Shown here in pieces: positions 54,901 through 64,000 of a DNA stretch of 64,000 bases. Numbering within the stretch: the first letter of the stretch is position 1; each line of letters starts with the position of its first letter. Both the position numbers and the translations under genes were made by a program. The notes beneath the pieces were generated by a model. That model worked only from the letters and a program-made list of their open reading frames with translations. It ran no database searches and was not told where the DNA came from. Source of the DNA: Blumeriella jaapii (taxonomy: Eukaryota; Ascomycota; Leotiomycetes; Helotiales; Drepanopezizaceae); NCBI GenBank assembly GCA_009599575.1, contig VWND01000073.1, positions 806,001 to 870,000 of the forward strand, read 5' to 3'.

Positions 54901-57845
54901 ATAAAGCTTTTGTTAAGATTATTTTACAAATAAATTTTAATAATCTCGAGCTTTGGAATCGATATTTTATACAAAAGAATGTATTTCAGCTTTTTTTTAT
55001 TTACAGTAAGCTCGATTTTATAATCGTAAGGCCGGTAAAAGGCTAGCTCGTTATTAACGGCCTTAGAAAACACGTGTTCGAGGTTTTTGTATTCCGGAGA
55101 AAAAGATTCGAAGAAAGGTTTATTCGAAGTTAGCTTTATTAAATTGGTTGAAAAGGTCGAAATCGATATTTCGTTGGTTTTGAAACGTTCGAAAAGATTG
55201 TGAAATTGGGTTTTAAAGGAAATGTTGTACGTAAGGTCGTCTAGTATTTTGTCGATTTCGTATAAAAAGGTTGAAAACACTTTAATTGCTTTTTTTTTGG
55301 AGATTAGCTTAAAAGCGTATGTAATAATTTGGCAGATGGAAATTGGGTAAACAATAGGTTAAGGGATTCGTTTTCGAATTGGTCGTTTGGAAGGTTCAAA
55401 AGGTGGCTTATTTGAATTATCGATTATATTAAACTGAAAGGCTATCGCGGCGAAGGCTTTCTTTCGGTTTTTGGTATAATTGTTTTTCGTAAAACGAGAA
55501 AGCTGTTTTAACGAAGGGAAAAAAGAAAAAGAAAAAGAAATAATGGAAGAGGGATCGTTAGCCTGGGAAGATGGTGTAATTTTTTGTATAATTCCACTGG
55601 CGTCGCTATCGAAATTAGCACCGCGAGTGAAATTCGACTTTTTCGCGTTCCGCACAGCGTCGTAGATCTGTCACAATTGATTAAGATTTTTGTTACGTTT
55701 TACAGCGTCGTTTTAATAGCGAAATTAAATCTTTCGGGAATGCAAATAGGAGACTTTAATACAACGAGCGTAAAAGGCTGTAGGAGGGTAAAACTTCGGT
55801 TAATAAAGCTTACGTTTATTACAGTCTAGTAGAATTTGATATTCGGCCAACCAAGCTTTTTCTAAAATCATACTATAATTTCCGAGGTTAATAATTAAAA
55901 AAAAAATAAACGATTATATTCGATTATTAATAATAAAATTGAAAAGCGTAAAATGTGTAATTAAATGGCCACGAACTTTATTATATTTTTTTATAAGAAA
56001 AGAGCCGGGAGAAATTGAATCAAAGGTTTTAAAAAAAAAAAAAAGGATTTGATTAGCGCCGAATCGATCAACGCATAACCGTTCGCTTTAAAATCGGCGA
56101 GCGCTTTTATTTTGTACGAAAGGTTATTTTTAGTAAATATAACGAAAATTATTAATAAATCGCCATTAAAAAGCTTTCGAACGTCAAAGTAACGCATATC
56201 GCGCAATACGCTTAAAAAAAAGGTTTTGCTTAAGCTTAAGCGTTTCTCCGACTGGCGGGAAAGCCTTCGACTTTTTTATATGCGTTTTGAAAGTCGTTTG
56301 GAAAAGGGTTTTCGTTTTTACTATTATTATCAGAAGGCGAATTTTCGGCCGGCTCGACCTCGTTTATATTTACCAGCCTAAAAAGGCCTTTGGGTGAAAC
56401 CGAGGGTCGGCCCGTAAAAAATCGTGCAGATTGGCTTTTTTGAACTTTTTGATATGAAATAGAAAACGAGCGTTATCGTTGGTCCGATCGAAAAGAAAAA
56501 ACGTCAAAGGGGGCGTTTTGGCGTGAAAAAAAAGAAAAAACAGCAAAGGGCTGAAAAAAAGCTTATGGAGCATTTGGACGACTTTCGTACGTACGATTTG
56601 ACTCGTAGTACGCTTTAGTTAAGGATCTACTATTTTAATAAGTAATAGATTTGATAAAAAAGCGACTCGCGTATAAAATTCGTTTAGCCAACTGATTTTG
56701 TTTTTTCTGTCGGACGGCGGTGAGCCAATTTTTGAAAATCGTTATACGCGCCCATTTCAAATGCAGCTTTTTTCGTAGACGCCTTGGTATTTTATCGCGG
56801 AAAGCGTTTCGAAGCTGTTTATCGGTTCGTATTTGGGCGTTCGCTGCGAAAATGGAAAATCGCAAATAAAATCGCTAAAAATCGTCGTACGTATTTATTG
56901 CAAGCATTTTAAATTCGTTTTCCGCTCTCTAAACGTTTAAAAAATCGGTCAGGAAATCGGCGATTTTTTTAATTAATTTTTCGGAAGGTATAAGATCGGA
57001 GCGGTCCAAAATACGTAGAATCAGAAACTTTTTTGCTACGCTTTCGGTCTGATCGAGTATATAATTTTTGCGAAATCGATCGCTAGCGAAATAATCGTGG
57101 TAAAGTTCGAGGTTGTCAAAAACTTTAGTTTTTTAATAGCGTGCTTTGTAATTTTTATTATTATTTAGCTTAAACTCAAGGTTCGGAACGCGTTTTATAC
57201 GAGCTAGTCGAAAGTCAGCAGATAAATAGGAATTATAGCGTTTAAAAAGCGCGCTAAGGTTTTGGCCGTTATGGGAAGATTTAAAAAGAATTCGCGAAAA
57301 GCGTGGAGGTTGATTTGCAGCGTTTGTTAATTGAAATGAAACGTTGCGAAAAGAAAAAAGAGCAGCAGATTCGCGACTAGCAGAAGCACGTTCGATAAAT
57401 TCTATTAAACGCTCTGATTAAAGGATCTGTCGCAATCGCATAATTTTCAGAAGTTGTCGTTCACGCTTTTGCGCTTTTTTCAGTTGATTTTACAAAAGTC
57501 TTAACTGAACGCTTTTAGCGCTAGATTAAAAGATGGCAGGCGAAATAATTAGCGCTCTGCCTTTTCTTTTGTTTTTTTTCTTCGGAAAAAAAATTGTTTT
57601 TTAGAAAAAAAAGCTTTTGGGAAAGGCTGTTTTTTCGCTGATTAAGAAAAAAAGGAAGGTTAAGGTGTAATAGCAGAAGCTAAAAAGCTCTGTTGAAAAA
57701 GGAATCGTTGAACAAAAGCCATCCTTCGCGAAGTGCGGAAATAAGCCTTTTTACGATCGGTCGATTATTTTAATATGACCCGTGAGAAATTCGAGAAAAG
57801 AAATAATTTACGCCGTCGCCAGCGCAGAAAAAAAGTTGTTAATAA
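51959..57845 (-). pseudogene. element A gag-pol, inactivated
   Basis: The best preserved of the three related copies, still broken. Gag capsid: LRNAFRDKIPRRLRKKLHLK. Protease: ALADFKANGYALIDSALIK, with D-S/T-G turned into D-F-K. RT: IIYLDNIFIYS, the YxDD box turned into LDN, and RYLGFIISIKGLKIDPKKV. Chromodomain: NVHPVFHASRLRKAADDALP. The pol tail (YDHLDSDVP...RARFFRTGK) ends with a stop at 51959-51961 that touches the LTR, so the polypurine tract GGACGGGAAAG is part of the coding sequence. A long plus-strand open frame at 53012-53413 lies antisense to integrase and is only a shadow. Confidence 0.88.
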
Positions 57846-58144
57846 TATATCGATTTAATTAGTCGAAAGGCTAGAGAAAATCAGTTAACTGGTCGCCGTG
57901 TTTATATAATATAAGAAACGAGCCTTTGATTTTGTAATAAAAATATTTATTTAAAATTAACAACTGCAGAAGGCAGAAGTTGCTAAAAGAAAAGAGTCTT
58001 ATATATATAAATAATTTTTACAATTGATAGGAAGATCTACCAAAAGACCAGGGAGCTTGCAGCTGTACGTAGTTGCTGGGGAGCTTGCAGCTGTACGTAG
58101 TTGCTGGGGTGACACGAGAAGTGGCAACAGAGTGAATCGTCACA
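57846..58144 (-). repeat. element A 5' LTR (299 bp)
   Basis: Starts TATATCGATTTAATT (RIP-altered) and ends with the unaltered AATCGTCACA. Carries the doubled AGCTTGCAGCTGTACGTAG unit at about 58047-58105. Confidence 0.92.
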
Positions 58145-58926
58145 TTAAGCTTTTTTAATATTTTTTTTTCGATATATTAAAAAGTTTTTTATTTTTAATA
58201 CCTTTCGGCTCGAATTCGCTGTGTTTTCTATAAAAAATATAATATACTTAGAAAAAATACTAGGTCGTTTTTAATAAGTATTATTGTCGTAATACTTCGA
58301 AAATATTTTATAATAATCGCCGGCTTAAATTATTTTTTGTTTTTTTTCAATTGGGACGGTATTAAAAAGTATAAAAACCTTTTTTTCGATATTTTCGAAA
58401 GCGTCGAGTTTTCGTTAGAATTGTTTAATTTTTTTTCGAAGTTCGTTTCGGCGTCTTTTGGTTTTTTCGAATTTTTTAATTATTTCGTAAATTTTTTTTT
58501 TAGTTTTTTTCTGTTTTATTTTAGTTCGTATCTTTTTTACTTTTCTACGTTTATCGTTCTTTTTTTATTCGGCGCGGGTTCGTTTATCAGCCAAATAAAT
58601 TAAAATTTCGGTAAAAAATTCTTCCGAATCGCTTTAAGCGTGGCTTTTTTCAATAATTTCTTCGATAAAAAAAATTGGAAAGTCGTCGCGCCCTGATAAT
58701 AAGATATTTTCGACTTTTAATAAGGCTAATAACGTTAAAGAAAACGATAATACGAGGTTTTCCTAAGCAGCCGAAAGTGCTAGGTTTTTTTAAATAGCTG
58801 AAAATGCTTGTTTTCTGCGAATGCGAAAAGCTATAATATCGATAATAACGATATAAATATAATAGTATAATAGAAAATTATTTTAGTAGTATCGAACTGC
58901 CGTCCCGATAAATAAAAAAATCAAAA
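58145..58926 (-). pseudogene. element D gag/leader fragment
   Basis: DNA between element A and D's 5' LTR, continuing the DNA left of A (51657-51661 duplicated). Very AT-rich with Lys/Asn-rich minus-strand reading and no recognisable motif; position says 5' leader and gag N-terminus. The plus-strand frame at 58337-58603 is Phe-rich and an artefact of AT bias. Confidence 0.55.
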
Positions 58927-59255
58927 TATAAAAATTAAAAAGCAGGGAAATATTAATTCAGATAATAAAGCTTAAATAAAATTGGATTAATAATTAAATT
59001 AATTTTTATTTTTTACATTTCTAGTAAAAAGCGTATATAAATACAAAAGGAGAAGTGGAGCTTTTAAAAAAAGTATTTCCCAGGAAACCAGGCGAATCCT
59101 ATTTAATATGCTTTTCCAGCCCCTATCCCGACTTTTTTTTATTTTTTTTAATATAACCCTAATAACTGGTTTTTTAGCAATTATTTCTATAAAATGTTTT
59201 ACTTAAATATTATTTTCAGCTTTTATAATACTATCCGGCCCCCACGGCCTATCCG
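58927..59255 (-). repeat. 5' LTR of gypsy element D, truncated by C
   Basis: Aligns with 39044-39370, sharing ATTTAATATGCTTTTCCAGCC and CTATCCGGCCCCCACGG-type words. It stops at CTATCCG where element C's LTR begins, although the other D LTR continues past that point. Confidence 0.85.
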
Positions 59256-59553
59256 TGTGACGATCTAATCAGTCGAAGGGCTGGGAGATCAGTCAACTGG
59301 TCGCCGTGTTCACATGGTATAAAAAAACGAGCCTTTGATTCTGTAACAAAGATATTTATTTAGAATTAACAATTGCAAAAAGCAGAAGTTGCTAAAAGGA
59401 AAGAGCCTTATATATATGAATAATTTCCACAGTTAATGGAAAGACCTATCAGAAGACCAAAAAGCTTGCAGTTATACGTAGTTGCTAGAAAGCTTGCAGC
59501 TATACGTAATTGCTGAGGTGATACGAGAAATGGTAATAAAATAAATCGTCATA
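59256..59553 (-). repeat. element C 3' LTR (298 bp)
   Basis: Begins TGTGACGATCTAATC and ends AATCGTCATA, followed by the polypurine tract complement (CTACTTTCCCGTCT). Has the doubled AGCTTGCAG unit, grouping it with A. Confidence 0.92.
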
Positions 59554-62500
59554 CTACTTTCCCGTCTGAAAAAAGCGCGCTTTCGAGCTTTTATTTATCG
59601 GTACGTCGCTATCCAAATGATCGTACGAATCTAAATTTTCGGAATACGCTTTCAGCCAGTCTATAAGTTTTATAAAAAGACCGGGAAGCTTTTTATGCGC
59701 CAAATGAAAATCGCGCATTTTTAGGAAAGCATATATAAAATTAAACGCGGGATACTACGTAAGATTTTTATTTAAGCTTATTCAAAAAGCTTTGTATTAA
59801 AAAGTTTTCCGCTGTATTCGATAAGCGATTAATTCTTCGATTTCGTATTTAAGCTTACCAGTTATATTAATAAATTCAAAGGCTAAATTAATCTGATTTG
59901 AAAGCGCGTCGTTAGCTGCTTTACGCAATCGATTAGCGTAAAAAACTAAGTGTACGTTTATAATACTAAAAAGATCTAGTTTAAAAGCGTTATCGAAAAT
60001 TTTGGCTATAATTTTAAAAAACCGTTTGTAAAATTGTCGAGCTTGCGAAAAAGCCGGAAGGTCGGAAATGGACGCATATCGAATCATACGTAATCGCTAA
60101 CGTTAAAATCGATCGCGCGGCGAAATTTATTCGCGTTTTTTTTTATTTTATCGTAAGTTTATTAAAAATGCGATTTAGCGAGGTTTTAAGCGTCGTAATA
60201 GCGGCGAGCGTACGCACGAGCTTCGTTTGCGTTTAGCTTATGTAAGAGATTAAGAAAAAAGGAAATATCGAGCTTTTAATTCTAATTGGTATAAAAAATA
60301 TAATCGTATACAATTTTAAAAAGTGAAAAGCCATTTAGACTTTCGTAAAAAAAAACTATTTGAGCGAAATTTATTATTAGGAAAAATTCGCTCCAATCGT
60401 TTTAATAAAAGTTTACGAAAAGTCGAAAGCGTTTTTGCAAGTATTAATTATAAATTTCGGTCTGACTATCGGTTTTAAAATAAACGGCTGTCGAAAGCTT
60501 TAATTGCGTACCGAATATTTTGTTTAATTCAGACCAGAAAATAAATTAATACTAAGGGCCACGATCGCTAATAATACTTTTTGAAAAGCCAAAATACTTA
60601 TATACGTGAAATATATATAATTTAGCGAAGCTTCGAGCGTCGATATTTTTATAATAAAAAATCGAAATAACTTGCTTGGAAAAGCGATTTATTATTACGA
60701 ATACGTTATCGTAACCGTGTTTATTTTTATTAAAATTGCAAAAGTTTATTATAACGTGTTTTTAAAAATAGTAAAAACAGAAAGAAGCTAAAGGAAGCCG
60801 GGGCGCTTATTTTTTAAAACAGAATTTTTTCGATAAGTATAGCAGTTGCGATAATATTATTTTACGAAAGCTGTTATACCTCGCTAATAATATTAGTCCG
60901 AAAGCAATTGCGTAGTTTTGCGAACGCTAGGATAAGCGGTGGAAATCTGGTCGTGTATTTCTCGTACAAAAGCCAGGCGAAAATAATCGACGTCTGGTAT
61001 TATTAGGCGATCGTAATATAGCAGCAAATCGCGTTTAAATATATACGAAATATTATTATCGTTTTTTTTCGTAGCGTTTCGTATAGTTTTTTTTCGAAAG
61101 GCTATTAAGCTGCTAGCTGTGCGATTAGCGTAAAAAAGCTGATTAACGATACGGAATGCGAGAAAAAGATTAGCTATTTCAACGATAAAAACAGCTGTTT
61201 CGGAAGCCGTAGAAAATCGAAGTTTTTCAGTTAAAAGGCGGTGATCGATCTGATCGGCTCGAAAAAAGATTTGCAGGCGCTGAATGCGTTTAAAAAAGTT
61301 TTAGCGGTCGAATTCGCTTGTACGACGTGTTAATGCGTTAGCCAAAGAATTATATTTACCTGGTTTATACGTAATAAAAAAGTTGTAATCGGCGAAAAGC
61401 TCGGCTTAGCGTGCTTGTCGAGCGTTTAAAAGTTTAAAGATTATAAAATACTTTAAAATTTTATAATTAATAATTATTTTAATCTGATAAACTAAGCTAG
61501 CTAATTTAATACGAAAATTGCTTAAAAATCTTACGATTGCGAATATCTTTTTATCGTATACGACGTAGTTTAGCTTTGCGAAAGCTATGGTTTTGCTAAA
61601 GTAAGCGACTGGGAGCCAATCGTCGCTATGGAATTGCGAAAACACAAAAGCTATTACGCCGTCGAAAGCGTTAGTTTTTAATATGCAAAAAAGATCTTGC
61701 CTGTAATATTATAAAACTGATATAATAATAAAAGCTAATATAAAAAGGTCGAAACTTTTCTGATATTCAAAAATGAAATTGAAAAAAACGTTAATTTTAG
61801 TTAAATAAACCAAAAGCTTTGCAATTATATCGTAGTTTCGAATAAAACGTCGGTAAAAATTACAAAAACCAAAAAAGTTTTATATACTTTTTATAATAAT
61901 AAAAAGCTTTTAGTAAACGACCACGGAGACTTTTTCTAAGTTTACTTTTAGGCTTTTAATAGAAATAATAAAACCTAAGTAACGGGTCCGAGTAACGTTG
62001 AATTTAAACTTTCGAATATCGGCCTATAATTCAGCGTCAGCGAGCTTTTAAAGCATTTTGCGAACGTATATAACGTATTTCAAAAAATCGGACGAATAAA
62101 TAAAAATGTTATTCAGGTATGCAATACAAAAATCGTTTAAATAGTCGAAGAAAACGTCGTTTATATAACGTTGATAAGTTGCGAATTTATTAATAAAGCC
62201 AAATAGCATTTTGCATTTATAAGCGCCGTAACGCGTACGAAACGTTATTAGTTTTTTACTGGCGGAATTTATTCGAATTTTATAAAAAGCTTAACGAATA
62301 TCGAGCTTTGTAAAAATTCGCGCTTTCGAAAAACGAACAAAAATTTCATCGATAAAAGGAAAAAGGTAGCGATTTTTACGAGTAACGTTATTAAAAGCTC
62401 GATAATCGATACAAAAACGTAATAAACCGTCGGGTTTTTTAGCGAAAAGCATTAGAACAGCGAAAAAAGCGGTAAAAGGTTCGATAAAGCTTTTGTTAAA

Positions 62501-64000
62501 ATTGTTTTGCAAATAAGTTTTAATAATTTCGAATTTCGGAATCGATATTTTATATAAAAAAGTGTATTTCAGTTTTTTTTTATTTATAATAAACTCGATT
62601 TTATAGTCGTAGGGCCGGTGAAAGGCCAGCTCGTTATTAGCGGCTTTAGAAAACACGTATTCGAAGTTTTTATATTCCGGGGAAAAAGATTCGAAAAAAA
62701 ATTTATTCGAAGTTAGTTCTGCTAGGCTGGTTGAAAAGGTCGAAATCGATATTTTATTAATTTTGAAACGTTCGAAAAAACTGTGAAATTAAGTTTTAAA
62801 AAAAGTGTTATACGTAAAGTCGTTTAGTATTTTGTCGATTTCGTACAAAAAAGTTAAAAATATTTCAATTGCTTTTTTTCTGAAAATCAGCTTGAAAGCG
62901 TATGTAATAATTTGATAAATAGAAATTAAGTAAGCAATAGGTTAAGAGATTCGTTTTCGAACTGGTCGTTTAGAAAGTTTAAAAAATGGCTTATTTAAAT
63001 TATCGATTATATTAAGCTGAAAGATTATCGCGGCGAAAACTTTTTTTCGGTTTTTAGTATAATTGTTTTTCGTAAAACGAAAAAACTGTTTTGACGAAAA
63101 AAAAAAAAAAAAAGAAAAAATAATAAAAAAGAGATCGGCAGCCTGGGAAAGTGGTGTAATTTTTTGTATTATCCTATTAGCGTCGCCATCGAAATTGGCA
63201 TCGCGAATGAAATTCGACCTTTTCGCGCTTCGCACAGCGTCGTAAGCTTGCTATAATCGGTCAAGGTTTTTGTTACGTTTTACAGCGTCGTTTTAGTAGC
63301 GAAATTGAATTTTTCGAAAATGCAAATAAAAGATTTTAATACAACGAACGTAAAAAGTTATAAAAAGGTAAAATTTCGATTAATAAAGTTTGCGTTTATT
63401 ACAGTTTAATAAAACTTGGTGTTCGGCCAACCAAGCTTTTTTTAAAATCATATTATAATTTCCGAAGTTAATAATTAAAAAAAAAGTAAACGATTGTATT
63501 CGATTATTAATAATAAGGTTAAAAAGCGTAAAATATGTAATTAAATAGCCACGAGTTTTATTATACTTTTTTATAAAAAAAAAAGCCGGAAAAAGTTAAA
63601 TTAAAAGTTTTAAAAAAAAAAAAAAAGATTTGATCAGCGCCGAATCGATTAACGTATAACCGTTCGCTTTAAAATCGGCGAGCGCTTTTATTTTGTACGA
63701 AAAACTATTTTTAATAAATATAACGGGAATTGTTAATAAATCGCTATTAAAAAGCTTCCGAACGTTAAAATAACGCATATCGCGCAATACGTTTAAAAAA
63801 AAGGTTTTATTTAGGCCTGGGCGTTTTTCCGACTGGCGGAAAAGCTTTTAATTTCCTCGTATGCGTTTTGAAAGTCGTTTGGAAAAAGGTTTTCGTTTTT
63901 ATTATTATTATTAAAAAGCGAATTTTCGGCCGGTTCGATTTCGTTCACGCTTATCAGCTTAAAAAGGCTTTTGAATGGAACCGAAAGTCGGCCCGTAAAA
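59554..64000 (-). pseudogene. element C gag-pol, inactivated and partial
   Basis: An RT fragment of 121 residues is continuous: RPYDYKIEFIINKKKLKYT, then FAKKPDGLLRFCIDYRAFNN and FTKLDIR, the classic gypsy RT N-terminal motifs. RNase H: PVAYFSKTIAFAKLNYVVYD and YFIIFKLLNARQAR. Protease: ALADFKANGYTLIDSALIK with the same D-F-K change as in A. Stops elsewhere show it is dead. Confidence 0.87.

Larger units (their letters stand above)
51662..58144 (-). mobile_element. Ty3/gypsy element A (complete, RIP-mutated)
   Basis: 6483 bp with LTRs of 297 and 299 bp and a perfect 5-bp target duplication TTAAG (51657-51661 and 58145-58149). It is inserted in the gag part of element D. Polyprotein parts on the minus strand: gag capsid (56635-56865), protease (55991-56206), pre-RT (54924-55280), RT (54325-54555), integrase region, chromodomain (52202-52483) and the pol tail (51959-52180). 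By eye it has kept more G and C than B, C and D. Confidence 0.93.
39044..59255 (-). mobile_element. Ty3/gypsy element D, split by two nested elements
   Basis: D is a decayed gypsy element inserted into the copia remnant. Its parts in minus-strand order are: 5' LTR (59255-58927, cut by element C), gag leader (58926-58145), gag end, protease and first RT part (51661-49516), second RT part, RNase H, integrase and chromodomain-like end (43112 to about 40870), a non-pol tail with an antisense open frame, and the 3' LTR (about 39465-39044). Without A and B it would be about 7.3 kb plus the missing LTR end. The two LTRs match over their shared length in the words AGCTTAAATAA, ATTTAATATGCTTTTCCAGCCCC and CCCACGG(T/C)CTATCCG. 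RIP-type decay is heavy throughout. Confidence 0.8.
59256..64000 (-). mobile_element. Ty3/gypsy element C (runs off the window)
   Basis: Third member of the A/B family, inserted in D's 5' LTR. Its 3' LTR is at 59256-59553; the rest continues to the window end with the same domain order as A. Order on the minus strand: protease (63596-63787), gag-end fragment (62942-63235), pre-RT and RT (62291-62656), RNase H (61406-61645), integrase and chromodomain (59797-60087). The 5' LTR and target duplication lie outside. Confidence 0.9.

Noticed and set aside
58337..58603. Phe-rich plus-strand frame
   Set aside because: Composition artefact of T-rich DNA in the leader/gag of element D.
38386..64000. 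tRNA or rRNA genes in the AT-rich block
   Set aside because: I saw no B-box-like GGTTCGANTCC word or rRNA-like sequence; a tRNA scan would settle it.

Overview
The window is nuclear DNA of a filamentous ascomycete (Pezizomycotina). Evidence: genes with short introns (46-164 nt, GT-AG, often with CTAAC/CTGAC-like branch sites), fungal forms of TAF5, MED11, Vps5, AzgA and HSP90, and a sharp change near 38.2 kb from balanced-GC gene-bearing DNA to very AT-rich DNA full of decayed retrotransposons, the usual footprint of repeat-induced point mutation (RIP). I cannot place the species or class from sequence alone.

Left part (1-38.2 kb): gene-bearing. In order: a long intergenic stretch full of GTAC-type palindromes (1-2.8 kb); a degenerate methyltransferase-like protein (-); an AzgA-type purine permease (+, six exons); a small secreted protein built of seven 31-residue repeats each carrying nine consecutive Asp (-); a non-coding 93-bp tandem array; a DUF1275 membrane protein (+); a double zinc-knuckle protein (-); MED11 (-) head to head with TAF5 (+); the retromer sorting nexin Vps5 (+); mitochondrial ribosomal protein bL31m (-) head to head with a flavin-reductase-like protein (+); an unrecognised acidic protein with a WHPDRF motif (+); a secreted LPMO-like protein with a Gly/Thr/Ser repeat linker (-); a 3.5-4 kb gene desert; HSP90 (+) with a step-type heat-shock element upstream; and a secreted Pro/Gly-rich protein (+). 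These are independent housekeeping and secreted genes rather than a metabolic cluster; the clearest functional pairing is MED11/TAF5, two RNA polymerase II initiation factors on one 420-bp divergent promoter.

Right part (38.2-64 kb): no intact host gene seen. It is a nest of dead LTR elements, all with pol on the minus strand. A Ty1/copia remnant (38.4-39.0 kb) is interrupted by a Ty3/gypsy element, here called D, whose 3' LTR lies at 39.04 kb and whose 5' LTR lies at 58.9-59.25 kb. D is itself split by two members of a second gypsy family: B (43,113-49,515, target duplication CTATT/CTATC) and A (51,662-58,144, target duplication TTAAG/TTAAG). A third member, C, starts at 59,256 inside D's 5' LTR and runs off the window. 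B has 269-bp LTRs; A and C have about 298-bp LTRs with an internal tandem duplication, so two subfamilies are present. D also carries an alanine-rich open frame on the opposite strand between the end of pol and its 3' LTR, containing a GC-rich pocket that RIP has not eroded.

Most unusual items: the Asp9-repeat secreted protein, the equal 93-bp period of a coding and a nearby non-coding array, the antisense open frame in D, and the well-resolved nested insertion history.
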